Shown piece after piece: positions 17,258 to 25,547 of a stretch of DNA of 64,000 bases. The translations under genes and the position numbers were made by a program. The stretch covers positions 248,001 to 312,000 of the forward strand of contig NZ_JAPCHX010000002.1 in NCBI RefSeq assembly GCF_026107415.2, written 5' to 3'. The stretch comes from Microbacterium sp. MPKO10. Its GTDB lineage: Bacteria; Actinomycetota; Actinomycetes; Actinomycetales; Microbacteriaceae. Position 1 is the stretch's first letter, and each line of letters starts with the position of its first letter. The notes below the pieces were generated by a model. That model searched no databases. It was given only the letters and a program-made list of their open reading frames with translations, and was not told the DNA's origin.

Positions 17258-18691
17258 ATGGCGTATGAGTTCGAACGCAAACAGCGGATCGCTGTTGTCG
17301 GCGGAGGCCCTGGTGGATACGAGGCGGCTCTGGCCGGCGCGCAGCTGGGGGCCGAGGTCACCCTTGTCGAGAGGGCCGGAGTCGGTGGATCCGCGGTGAT
17401 CACCGACGTCGTGCCGTCGAAGGGACTGATCGCGACGGCCGAGGCGGCGAAGTCGATCAGCGGGGCCTCCGATCTGGGCGTGCAGTTCTATGCACGGCAC
17501 GACACCACGGGCAAGCCGATTCGTCCCGAGGTCACGGTGAACCTGTCGGCGGTGAACAAGCGGCTCACCTCGCTTGCGCGTCAGCAGTCAGAAGACATGC
17601 GCGCGAACCTCGTACATGCCGGAGTGCGCATTGTGCAGGGGGAGGGGCGCCTCGACGGCGACAACTCGGTGATCGTCTCAACGGGCCGAGGCGGAACGGA
17701 CTTCGACCAGATCGAGGCCGACACGATCGTCGTCTCGGTGGGTGCCTCACCGCGCGAACTGCCGACCGCGACGCCCGATGGCGAGAGGATCCTCACCTGG
17801 ACGCAGTTGTACGAGCTTGACAGCATCCCGGAGCATTTGATCGTCGTGGGGTCGGGTGTCACGGGAGCCGAGTTCGCGTCTGCGTACTGCGTGCTCGGCG
17901 CAAAGGTGACGCTGATCTCAAGCCGCGACCGGGTTCTGCCCGGCGAAGACATTGACGCAGCCAACGTGATTGAGCGCGTCTTCAAGCGCGACGGCATGAA
18001 CGTTCTCAACAAGTCGCGGGCCGAGAAGGTCGAGCGCACAGAGAACGGCGTGATCGCGACGCTGACCGATGGGCGCACCGTTGAAGGCAGCCACTGCCTC
18101 ATGGCCGTCGGATCGGTGCCGAACACGGGAAACATCGGGCTGGAAGAAGCGGGTGTGCAGCTGACCGAGTCGGGGCACATTCGGGTCAACCGGGTGTCGC
18201 GGACGTCGATTCCGAACATCTACGCGGTTGGAGACTGCACCGCTGAGATTCCGCTGGCCTCGGTCGCATCGATGTCGGGGCGCACCGCCGTCTTCCATGC
18301 GATGGGGGATGTTGTGAACCCCATTGAGGTGCGCAACGTCACGTCGAACATTTTCACGCAGCCCGAGATCGCGACGGTGGGCTGGAGCCAGCGCGAGATC
18401 GAAGAGGGCATCGCGCAGGGGACGATCTACAAGGTGCCGCTCACAGCGAACCCGCGCGCGAAGATGATCGGTGTGCGCGACGGCTTCGTGAAGCTGTTCG
18501 CCCGCCAGGGCTCGGGCACGGTGATTGGCGGCGTGATCGTGGCGCCGCGTGCGTCTGAGCTGATCTTCCCGCTGGCGCTCGCCGTTGAGCACCGGCTGAC
18601 CGTCGACCACGTGGCGAGTGCGTATACGGTCTACCCCTCGCTCACGGGTTCGATATCGGATGCTGCGCGGGCAATGCACATCGTGCTCTGA
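17258..18691 (+). CDS. NAD(P)H-quinone dehydrogenase, LpdA-like flavoprotein
   Basis: The 477-aa protein has the pyridine nucleotide-disulfide reductase fold: FAD-binding VVGGGPGGYEAA, NAD(P)-binding VVGSGVTGAEFA, the second FAD motif IYAVGDCTAE, and a C-terminal dimerisation domain. The active-site disulfide is missing: the usual GxCxxxGCxPSK region reads GVGGSAVITDVVPSK. This is the pattern of mycobacterial LpdA (Rv3303c), which reduces quinones rather than lipoamide. I chose the ATG at 17258, since an open frame upstream only mirrors the phosphorylase gene on the other strand. Confidence 0.87.
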   Translation: MAYEFERKQRIAVVGGGPGGYEAALAGAQLGAEVTLVERAGVGGSAVITDVVPSKGLIATAEAAKSISGASDLGVQFYARHDTTGKPIRPEVTVNLSAVNKRLTSLARQQSEDMRANLVHAGVRIVQGEGRLDGDNSVIVSTGRGGTDFDQIEADTIVVSVGASPRELPTATPDGERILTWTQLYELDSIPEHLIVVGSGVTGAEFASAYCVLGAKVTLISSRDRVLPGEDIDAANVIERVFKRDGMNVLNKSRAEKVERTENGVIATLTDGRTVEGSHCLMAVGSVPNTGNIGLEEAGVQLTESGHIRVNRVSRTSIPNIYAVGDCTAEIPLASVASMSGRTAVFHAMGDVVNPIEVRNVTSNIFTQPEIATVGWSQREIEEGIAQGTIYKVPLTANPRAKMIGVRDGFVKLFARQGSGTVIGGVIVAPRASELIFPLALAVEHRLTVDHVASAYTVYPSLTGSISDAARAMHIVL

Positions 18692-18713
18692 CCAGCTCAC
18701 CCCGCCTGCGCTA

Positions 18714-18763
18714 CAGTTTCGGATCTGCGCTCCAGAAATTTGTGGCGCTCGGTTCCGGAACAG
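18714..18763. repeat. Dispersed TTCGGA palindrome, copy A
   Basis: AGTTTCGGATCTGCGCTCCA on the left is mirrored by GGCGCTCGGTTCCGGAACAG on the right, giving an imperfect stem around AAATTTGT. Related copies lie at 19850-19905 and in 22096-22372. It falls between the ends of two convergent genes. Confidence 0.6.
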
Positions 18764-18777
18764 TAGCTGAAGTGGCG

Positions 18778-19731
18778 TCAGAACGGGAGTCTCCGGTGCC
18801 CGAACGTGGGCAGCCCCGTGTCGGTGAGGATTCTCTCGAGGCGTTGCGGGTGTAAATTTTCAGGAGTTCCCCATCGAGAGAATCCTCGAACGTTCCGGCG
18901 TATGGCGTCCTCCCGCCGTTTCTCCTCTATCACGACGTCTTCCGGGCGACGTCCGTTCAGTATTGCGGGGTCTGTGTATTTCTGATCGCCGTCGAACTCG
19001 CCCCAATGTTGGTATTCGTCCCACCAGAAGTCCGCGTAGAATGTTCCGTCAGCGATAACGAGTTTGTGCTGGAGTGTGGGCTGCGGAAAACCTAGCTGAT
19101 ACAGCAGCATCCGGCTTCGTGATTCTTCAACTGAGTCGGATTTGTCCGTAGAGAATGAGACTGCGGCTCGCGCCCGGTTATAACCGAGAGCTCGGCTTTG
19201 CCGAGTGAGCTGTTCGTGAAGGTCGTCAAGAGTGACGAGCGGTCTCCTGCGGTTTCTCGCGCTGTCGATCATGGCTACCCCCTCGATGAAGGGCAGCTCG
19301 CGCGCCAGATCGATCACCGTGCGAGCTACGGAAGTCACGTGGACGCCGTCAATAGTGACAATCTCGTCGTCTGAGAGTCGAAGCTGACGTCGACGGACTG
19401 CTCCCGTCGAGCGACCCCCACGTGCCGGGGGAACTGCGACGGTGACCTTACTCGGCAAAGGTCCGAGGAGGTGGATCCCGTGCAACGTCGCAGCGGAGTG
19501 CATGGCGTAGGTGGTTCCGGCGTGTTGTCTCTCCGTCTGGGCAAAGACTCGTAGTGCGTGGCGATCCGCGGGGAAGAAGGAGCCCCATTCGTCAGCGGCG
19601 ACGTATACGCCGGGCGCGACACCGACGAGCTCTCCTTTGCGGACTTGAGTGGTGAGCGTTCGCGAGTGTGCGCCCAGTGCTACGTGCTGGGCGCGACGTA
19701 TCAGCAGCGATGAAGCAGCGTGCCTATCCAT
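18778..19731 (-). CDS. AbiEi/DUF559-like protein with nuclease-type C-terminus
   Basis: The 317-aa protein belongs to a type common in actinobacteria. An AbiEi-like winged-helix N-terminus (RRAQHVALGAHSRTLTTQVRKGELVGVAPGVYV) and middle domain (HSAATLHGIHLLGP) precede a C-terminal VSR/DUF559-like region (FYADFWWDEYQHWGEFDGDQKYTD) with acidic residues that could form a nuclease site. AbiEi proteins are antitoxin or regulatory partners of AbiEii nucleotidyltransferases, but no such toxin gene is adjacent. It stands alone and is flanked on both sides by palindromic repeats, as expected of an accessory gene. Function unknown. Confidence 0.65.
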   Translation of the reverse strand: MDRHAASSLLIRRAQHVALGAHSRTLTTQVRKGELVGVAPGVYVAADEWGSFFPADRHALRVFAQTERQHAGTTYAMHSAATLHGIHLLGPLPSKVTVAVPPARGGRSTGAVRRRQLRLSDDEIVTIDGVHVTSVARTVIDLARELPFIEGVAMIDSARNRRRPLVTLDDLHEQLTRQSRALGYNRARAAVSFSTDKSDSVEESRSRMLLYQLGFPQPTLQHKLVIADGTFYADFWWDEYQHWGEFDGDQKYTDPAILNGRRPEDVVIEEKRREDAIRRNVRGFSRWGTPENLHPQRLERILTDTGLPTFGHRRLPF

Positions 19732-19849
19732 GCTTCTTATATTGCTGCGCCGCGATTCACGTTTCGATTGCGGAATGACTTCTGGGGAAACTCGCGTCAG
19801 TACGGGGCGCTGTGGACGGGAAAAGAACAGCCACTGTTCGGGCGCGCTC

Positions 19850-19905
19850 CAGTTTCGGATCTGCGCGCCAGATATTTATGTAGCGCAGTTCCGAACAAAT
19901 AGCGC
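19850..19905. repeat. Dispersed TTCGGA palindrome, copy B
   Basis: The left half AGTTTCGGATCTGCGCGCCA matches copy A almost exactly. The right half GCGCAGTTCCGAACAAATAGCGC is the reverse complement of the left flank of the two near-identical copies at 22.2-22.4 kb, which shows that this is one family in both orientations. Confidence 0.6.
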
Positions 19906-19954
19906 CCGGCACTGGGACGGGCACGTCAGCGACAGGACGCGTCTGGGCGGGTCA

Positions 19955-20155
19955 CGTTCGGGACGGAGCCTATCACGAGGACAGAGCCCATCACAGGGAC
20001 GGAGCCAGAGTGCGCCAGGGACAGAGCATGTCGGGGTCGGAGCCAGAGTACGCCGGGGACAGAGCGCGTCGGGGAAGGGTGCGTTCAGGACGGAGCCTGC
20101 CACGGGGACAGAGCGCGTTGGGCACGGAGCACGTCACGGTCAGAGCACGTCACAC
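19955..20155. repeat. Degenerate tandem array, unit about 16-22 bases
   Basis: About ten units share a GGACAGAGC or GGACGGAGC core followed by variable bases ending in GTC or CAC and GG. The units have diverged in sequence and length. It sits just after the 3' end of the biotin carboxylase gene on the opposite strand. Confidence 0.7.
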
Positions 20156-20192
20156 AGCGGGCACAGCACGACCCACAACAGGATGCTGTCGG

Positions 20193-21962
20193 CTAGGCTT
20201 CCGCGACCGTCAGCAGCTTGTGGCCCGACGAGACCGTCTGCCCGACCGGCGCATTGATATCCGACACGACGCCGTCACGCGGCGCGGCAATCGGCTGCTC
20301 CATCTTCATCGCTTCCAGCACAAGCAGCAGATCGCCCTTGACGACCTTCTGCCCCTCCTCGGCCACGACCTTCACGATCGTCGCCTGCATCGGCGACGTG
20401 ATGTCGTTGCTGCTCGACGTCGACGTTGCTCGCGCGTGGCCGCCGCGCTTCGGCGCCGCCGGGGCGACACGCTGCGACCCTGCGTTCGTGGGGAGGATGC
20501 GCGACGGCAGGCTCACCTCGAGGCGCTTGCCCGACACCTCGACAACCACATTGTGTCGTTCATCGACCGGCTTCGGGTCGCCCAGCTCGCCATCCCAGGG
20601 CTCGATGTCATTCTCGAACTCGGTTTCGATCCACCGTGTGTACACGCCGAACGTGCCGTCCTCTGCCGTAAACGCCGGGTCGTCGACGATCTTCCGGTGG
20701 AACGGCAGCACCGTCGGCATGCCCGTGACCTCGAACTCGGCGAGAGCGCGACGTGAGCGCTCCAGCGCCTCAGCACGGTCAGCCCCCGAGACAATCAGCT
20801 TCCCGAGCAGCGAGTCGAACGCTCCTGAGATCTCGTCGCCCGTCGTCACCCCGGAATCGAGCCGGATGCCGGGGCCACCGAACGTGCGGAACTCGTGGAT
20901 CGGGCCCGGCTGCGGCAGGAAGTTGCGGCCCGGGTCCTCCCCATTGATGCGGAACTCGAACGAGTGCCCGGATGCGACAGGGTCGTCGTAATCAAGCTCG
21001 CCGCCCTCGGCGATGCGGAACTGCTCGCGCACAAGGTCGATGCCCGTGACCTCTTCAGAGACTGGATGCTCCACCTGGAGGCGCGTGTTCACCTCGAGGA
21101 ACGAAACGGTGCCGTCCTTGCCGATGAGGAACTCACATGTGCCGGCCCCGACGTAGCCGACCTCGGCCAGGATCGCCTTCGACGACTCGTACAGTTTCGC
21201 CGTCTGCTCGTCCGTGAGGAACGGTGCCGGCGCCTCCTCGACGAGCTTCTGGTGGCGACGCTGCAGCGAGCAGTCGCGCGTCGAGATGACGACGACATTT
21301 CCAGCAGCATCCGCCAAGCACTGAGTCTCGACGTGACGCGGCTCATCGAGGTACTTCTCGACGAAGCACTCGCCACGGCCGAACGCCGCAACGGCCTCGC
21401 GCGTCGCCGACTCGAACTGCTCAGCGACCTCGTCGCGCGAGCGCGCCACCTTGAGCCCGCGCCCGCCGCCGCCGAATGCCGCCTTGATCGCCACGGGAAG
21501 ACCGTGCTCATCGACGAACTCGAGAACCTCATCGGCACCGGAGACGGGGTTGAGCGTTCCGGGCGCGAGGGGAGCGCCGACCTTCTCAGCCACATGACGC
21601 GCGGTCACCTTGTCGCCCAGCTGCTCGATCGCCTCGGGCGACGGCCCGATCCAGACCAGGCCCGCGTCGATGACGGCCCGAGCGAAGTCGGCGTTCTCGG
21701 CGAGGAAGCCATAGCCGGGGTGCACGGCGTCAGCGCCGGACCGCCGAGCCACAGAGAGCAGCTTGTCGATCACCAGGTAGGTGTCGGCGCCGGTAGTGCC
21801 GTCGAGCGAGTATGCCTCGTCGGCAAGCTTGACGTGCAGGGCATCACGGTCTTGGTCGGCGTAGACGGCGACAGACGACCGGCCCGAGTCACGAGCAGCG
21901 CGAATGATGCGGACAGCAATTTCGCCGCGATTGGCGATCAGGACCTTCGTTATTCGTGGCAC
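20193..21962 (-). CDS. Acetyl/propionyl-CoA carboxylase alpha subunit (biotin carboxylase-BCCP fusion)
   Basis: The 589-aa fusion begins with biotin carboxylase ([17 protein letters not shown]), continues through the ATP-grasp domain ([13 protein letters not shown]) and the [14 protein letters not shown] active-site segment, and ends with a biotin carrier domain whose biotinylated lysine is Lys553 in EAMKMEQP. This is the AccA3-type alpha subunit of actinobacteria. It carboxylates biotin with bicarbonate and ATP and passes CO2 to the beta subunit encoded at 28.5-30.1 kb. The biotin ligase gene next to that subunit would modify Lys553. It makes malonyl- or methylmalonyl-CoA for lipid synthesis. 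Confidence 0.95.
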   Translation of the reverse strand: MPRITKVLIANRGEIAVRIIRAARDSGRSSVAVYADQDRDALHVKLADEAYSLDGTTGADTYLVIDKLLSVARRSGADAVHPGYGFLAENADFARAVIDAGLVWIGPSPEAIEQLGDKVTARHVAEKVGAPLAPGTLNPVSGADEVLEFVDEHGLPVAIKAAFGGGGRGLKVARSRDEVAEQFESATREAVAAFGRGECFVEKYLDEPRHVETQCLADAAGNVVVISTRDCSLQRRHQKLVEEAPAPFLTDEQTAKLYESSKAILAEVGYVGAGTCEFLIGKDGTVSFLEVNTRLQVEHPVSEEVTGIDLVREQFRIAEGGELDYDDPVASGHSFEFRINGEDPGRNFLPQPGPIHEFRTFGGPGIRLDSGVTTGDEISGAFDSLLGKLIVSGADRAEALERSRRALAEFEVTGMPTVLPFHRKIVDDPAFTAEDGTFGVYTRWIETEFENDIEPWDGELGDPKPVDERHNVVVEVSGKRLEVSLPSRILPTNAGSQRVAPAAPKRGGHARATSTSSSNDITSPMQATIVKVVAEEGQKVVKGDLLLVLEAMKMEQPIAAPRDGVVSDINAPVGQTVSSGHKLLTVAEA

Positions 21963-22458
21963 AGTTCCCTAGCCTAAACCGCTGCGCCCGTCAGAAATTG
22001 GGCGACCTCCACAAAAAAGCCGCCACAACGGTGGATACGCTGCACAAAACAGGCGTCACGCCTGGATGCTGCAAGCCGCGCGCCCGCGCGAGCCACTGTT
22101 CTGGAAGCGAGCGCCAAAAAGAATAGGGGCGCAGTTCCGAAACTGGGGCGCTGGAGCGGAAGCTCGTTGGTCGTTGACGTTGTGCGCTATTTGTTCGGAG
22201 GAGAGCGCCAGAAAAATCAGGAGCGCAGTTCCGAAACAGGCGCGCGGTTCCGGAAACGGGCTAGAAAGAACAGGTGCGCAGGGGGCGAAAGCCCGCTTGC
22301 CACCGACGCGGTGCGCTATTTGTTCGGAGGCGGGCGCCAGAAAAATCAGGAGCGCAGTTCCGAAACAGGCGCGCAGGAGCGGGAAGAGATGCTTGCTGGT
22401 CGGTGACTCGGTGACTCGGTGACACGCCGTCGCGGTGCACTCGGTGCGCGACCGCCCC
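21963..22458. other. Gene-free region with three palindrome copies
   Basis: Between the start of the biotin carboxylase gene and the end of maf. It holds palindrome copies C, D and E (22096-22372) and two near-identical 60-base stretches. The first 60 bases next to the carboxylase start are the likely promoter. The open frames here are repeat-derived and not credible. Confidence 0.6.
22096..22372. repeat. Dispersed TTCGGA palindromes, copies C, D and E
   Basis: Copy C (22096-22145) is diverged. Copies D (22184-22243) and E (22313-22372) are nearly identical over 60 bases: GCGCTATTTGTTCGGAGG on the left, GCGCCAGAAAAATCAGGAGC in the centre and GCAGTTCCGAAACAGG on the right. TTCGGA pairs with TCCGAA to give a stem-loop. 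Confidence 0.7.
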
Positions 22459-23133
22459 TCAGGTCTGCGCGGGCTCTGGTGCCGACCAGAGCGCCGTCCA
22501 CTCGTGCCCCAGTTCGCGCACGAGCCGCCGCAGCGCCGGAATCGACAGCCCCACTACCGTCGACGGATCCCCATCAACGCGGTCGATGAATGCAGATCCA
22601 AGGCTGTCGATCGTGAACGCGCCGGCGACGTTCAGCGGCTCGCCGCTGGCGATGTAGTCGGAGATCTCTGCGTCGGACATATCCGCCGCAAACGTGACAT
22701 CGGATGCTGTCACGCTGCGCACTGCAGCATCCGTCGCCAAGTCGATCAGGCAGTGCCCCGAGTACAGGGTTCCGGTACGCCCGCGCTGCAACTGCCAGCG
22801 GCGGAGGGCCTCTTCAGCGGTGTGCGGCTTGCCGTAGATCGTGCCATCGAGAACGAAGACCGAGTCGCCGCCGAACACGAGCCCGCTCGTCGTGCCGCGC
22901 TCACGCAGCAGCGCGGCACCGGCCTCGGCCTTGGTGCGGGCGAGAAGCTCAACGGTCGCCGCAGGGGTGAGCGCACTGCCGGCCCGGCGCTCGGCGTCAG
23001 CGACGGCGGCGTCCTCATCCACCTTCGGCGCGAACGCGTGCGCGTTGATGCCGGCCTGCGCGAGAAGCATGCGGCGAGCGGGCGACGTCGACGCAAGGTG
23101 GAATTCGAGTGCGGGGAGCGGTGAAACAGGCAT
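22459..23133 (-). CDS. maf: Maf-family nucleoside triphosphate pyrophosphatase
   Basis: The 224-aa protein starts with LASTSPARRMLLAQAG, the Maf phosphate-binding S-x-S-x-R-R motif, and has GLVFGGDSVFVLDGTIYGKP with the catalytic acidic residues. Maf proteins hydrolyse non-canonical or modified nucleotides (dTTP, UTP, m7GTP by subfamily) and have been linked to septum formation. I chose the ATG at 23133 because the long upstream extension of the frame is only antisense to other genes. Proximity to acyl-CoA carboxylase genes is usual in actinobacteria. Confidence 0.93.
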   Translation of the reverse strand: MPVSPLPALEFHLASTSPARRMLLAQAGINAHAFAPKVDEDAAVADAERRAGSALTPAATVELLARTKAEAGAALLRERGTTSGLVFGGDSVFVLDGTIYGKPHTAEEALRRWQLQRGRTGTLYSGHCLIDLATDAAVRSVTASDVTFAADMSDAEISDYIASGEPLNVAGAFTIDSLGSAFIDRVDGDPSTVVGLSIPALRRLVRELGHEWTALWSAPEPAQT

Positions 23134-23541
23134 GCCCTCGAGAATAGACCGTCGCCGCGACGGTGGGCGGGCCGCGTGCGACGTGTGCCGGAGTTCGTGG
23201 AGAACGCATCGGCGGGCGCGGGGGAGGGAAGCGGAGTTCACGCTCGCGAGAGAACGCCGGGGAAGACGCGCACTGAGCGCGAGCTGAGCATCGGTTGCGA
23301 GGCACCATGGTCGCGCGCTGGCTGGGCGGATACTGGCGATATGCGGGTTGAGCACCGGCTGCAGTACACCACGCCACCCGTGCTGGTCGGGAGGACGCGC
23401 ACCGAGCACGAGATGATCCTTGGGCGCAGCACGCTCCCGCGTGCAGGCCGAGACGACGCCGGACACGCACAGGCTGCACGTGGCTGCATCGCATCGCGCC
23501 CGCTGACCCGAAGCGATGCGGGCGAACGAGCGAGATGTGAC
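23134..23541. other. Divergent gene-free region
   Basis: This 408-base gap separates divergent maf and the methyltransferase gene. It contains two related stretches (near 23265 and 23393) sharing GACGCGCAC(T/C)GAGC(G/A)CGAG, and the small palindrome CGTCGCCGCGACGG next to maf. No small gene was found. Promoters for both neighbours must lie here. Confidence 0.4.
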
Positions 23542-24795
23542 ATGCTCGAAAGCATGCCAGGAACAGCGCCGGACCAGCCCATTGAGCTCGAAATCACGAA
23601 CGTCGCGCACGGCGGAATCTTCGTCGCCCGTCACGAGGGGCGCGTGGTGTTCGTGAGCGACGCGATCCCGGGGGAGCGCGTTCTCGCCCGAGTGACGGAT
23701 GCACGCAAGAAGAAGTTCTGGCGCGCTGAGACGACCGAGGTCCTCGAACCCTCCGAGCACCGCCGTGAGCACGTCTGGGCCGAAGCCAGCGTTGAACGCG
23801 ACCCGGCCGAGCGCGCGGGCGGCGCCGAATTTGGTCACATTGCGCTCGACCACCAGCGCGCGCTCAAGCACCAAGTGCTCAGCGAAGCGTTCGAGAAGTT
23901 CGCCGGCCAGGCCGCTCCAGCTTTCGAGATGGAGGCCGTCGCGGGCGATGACGAGAAGAACGGACTCGGCTGGCGCACACGCGTGCGACTCCACGTCGAC
24001 GACGAGGGCCGCATGGGGCCGTACGCCGCCCGCTCGCACACCGTTGTCCCCGTGTCATCTCTCCCGCTCGCCACACCGCGCCTGGCCGAGATCATCGAAC
24101 TCGACGCGCTCGTCGAGGGCGCAGCATCCCTTGACCTCATTGACCCGAGCGGATTCGAGCCACTGCTGTGCGTCGGAGACGACGATCTCAAAGCGGCCGG
24201 CACCGTGACCGAACGCGTCGGCGACAGCGAGTTCACCGTGGATGCCGGTGGGTTCTGGCAGGTGCATCACGGCGCGGCGGCGACGCTCACCGAGGCTGTG
24301 CAGCACGGCATCGACAGTGCCCTGTTCGACCCGCGCGCCCACAACCTCGACCTCTACGGCGGCGTCGGACTGCTGGCCGCCGCCGTGCAGGCACGATTTG
24401 GTGACACCGTCCGCATCACGAGCGTCGAGGCGGATGCTGCCGCCACACGACACGCACGGCACAACCTCGCCCCCGGTGCCGAAGCCGTGACAGCACGCGT
24501 TGACCGGTACCTCTCGGATCTGCAGACGCACATGTCCGCCGTCGACCGGCGTGCGTTCCGCGACGCGACAGTCGTGCTCGATCCGCCGCGTGCCGGGGCG
24601 GGCACCGCCATCACGACGCAGATCGCGCAGCTGGAGCCGGCGCAGATCGTCTACGTCGCGTGCGACCCCGTTGCGCTGGCCCGGGATGCTGGTGCCTTCA
24701 CAGCATCCGGATACCGTCTCACCAGCTTGCGCGCCTTCGACCTGTTTCCACACACGCACCACATGGAGGCCGTCGCCTCATTTGAGCGCAGCTGA
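23542..24795 (+). CDS. TrmA/RumA-type class I SAM-dependent RNA methyltransferase
   Basis: The 417-aa protein has an N-terminal TRAM-like domain (LEITNVAHGGIFVARHEGRVVFVSDAIPGERVLARV) followed by a uracil-C5 methyltransferase core. Visible elements are the SAM-binding LDLYGGVGLLAAAV, DPPRAGAG and the catalytic cysteine in VYVACDPVALARD. It most likely makes 5-methyluridine in rRNA or tRNA. A four-cysteine iron-sulfur motif as in RumA is not evident. Starts at 23542 and 23554 are both possible; neither has a clear ribosome-binding site. Confidence 0.87.
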   Translation: MLESMPGTAPDQPIELEITNVAHGGIFVARHEGRVVFVSDAIPGERVLARVTDARKKKFWRAETTEVLEPSEHRREHVWAEASVERDPAERAGGAEFGHIALDHQRALKHQVLSEAFEKFAGQAAPAFEMEAVAGDDEKNGLGWRTRVRLHVDDEGRMGPYAARSHTVVPVSSLPLATPRLAEIIELDALVEGAASLDLIDPSGFEPLLCVGDDDLKAAGTVTERVGDSEFTVDAGGFWQVHHGAAATLTEAVQHGIDSALFDPRAHNLDLYGGVGLLAAAVQARFGDTVRITSVEADAAATRHARHNLAPGAEAVTARVDRYLSDLQTHMSAVDRRAFRDATVVLDPPRAGAGTAITTQIAQLEPAQIVYVACDPVALARDAGAFTASGYRLTSLRAFDLFPHTHHMEAVASFERS

Positions 24796-24875
24796 GCCTC
24801 GGGCGGCGACACGCACACCCATGCAGCAGCCGACCGGAATCAGTGAGAGCGCTGGATGCCGATACGATGAGTGCC

Positions 24876-25547
24876 ATGGTGAGTGTGGCGATCATTGACG
24901 ATCACGAATCCGTGAGGCTCGGTCTGCAGGCCGCCTGCATGGGCGCGGGGCACACCGTCGCCATGAGCGTGTCAAGCGTCGACGAGTTTCTTGATGCCGC
25001 GGGTGAGATCGAGCCCGGCATCGCGCCCGTCGATATCGTCGTCCTCGACCTCTCGCTTGGCGACGGCACCGACGTTCCCACAAACGTGGCGCGGGTGCAG
25101 GAGACCGGGGCGGCCGTGCTCATCCACAGCATCGCCGATCGCATGGCTCTCGTGCGGCAGGCGCTCGCCGCTGGTGCCGCCGGGGTCATCCCGAAGTCAT
25201 CTCCGACAGACGTCGTCATCAGCTCGATCGAGCAAGTCGCATCGGGCGGAGTGCTCAACAATCTCGAATGGGCGAGCGCGATCGAGGCGGACTCCGAGTT
25301 TGCTTCGGTGCAGCTCGGCCGGCGAGAGCGCGATGTGTTGCACCTCTACGCCTCGGGGCTGCCCATGAAGCAGGTCGCCACGCAGCTCGGCGTCGCCCCG
25401 TCTACCGTCAAGCAGCACCTCGACCGCATCCGCAAGAAGTATGTCGAGGTGGGGCGCCCCGCCCCGACGAAGGTCGATCTGCTGCGGCGAGCCGTTGAAG
25501 ACGGCATCCTCCCCGAGCTCAACCCGGGCGGAACGGATGCCGGTTGA
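24876..25547 (+). CDS. NarL/LuxR-family response regulator
   Basis: The 223-aa regulator has a receiver domain (VAIIDDHESVRLG, phospho-acceptor Asp58 in VVLDLSL, Lys in VIPKSS) and a C-terminal LuxR-type HTH (LGRRERDVLHLYASGLPMKQVATQLGVAPSTVKQHLDRI). A TACGAT box lies 7 bases before the ATG at 24876, so a leaderless transcript is likely; an ATG at 24867 would add three residues. Its stop overlaps the kinase gene start by 11 bases. It should be phosphorylated by the kinase encoded next and control an unknown regulon. Confidence 0.9.
   Translation: MVSVAIIDDHESVRLGLQAACMGAGHTVAMSVSSVDEFLDAAGEIEPGIAPVDIVVLDLSLGDGTDVPTNVARVQETGAAVLIHSIADRMALVRQALAAGAAGVIPKSSPTDVVISSIEQVASGGVLNNLEWASAIEADSEFASVQLGRRERDVLHLYASGLPMKQVATQLGVAPSTVKQHLDRIRKKYVEVGRPAPTKVDLLRRAVEDGILPELNPGGTDAG

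Larger units (their letters stand above)
19732..20192. other. Repeat-filled gene-free region
   Basis: It begins with the promoter side of the AbiEi-like gene, then carries palindrome copy B (19850-19905) and a degenerate tandem array (19955-20155), ending at the biotin carboxylase stop. No gene is credible here; the open frames only reflect the repeats. Confidence 0.6.

Noticed and set aside
22066-22422. Plus-strand open frames in the gap before maf
   Set aside because: They translate the palindrome repeats and contain repeated peptide blocks that follow the DNA repeats, so they are not evidence of a gene.
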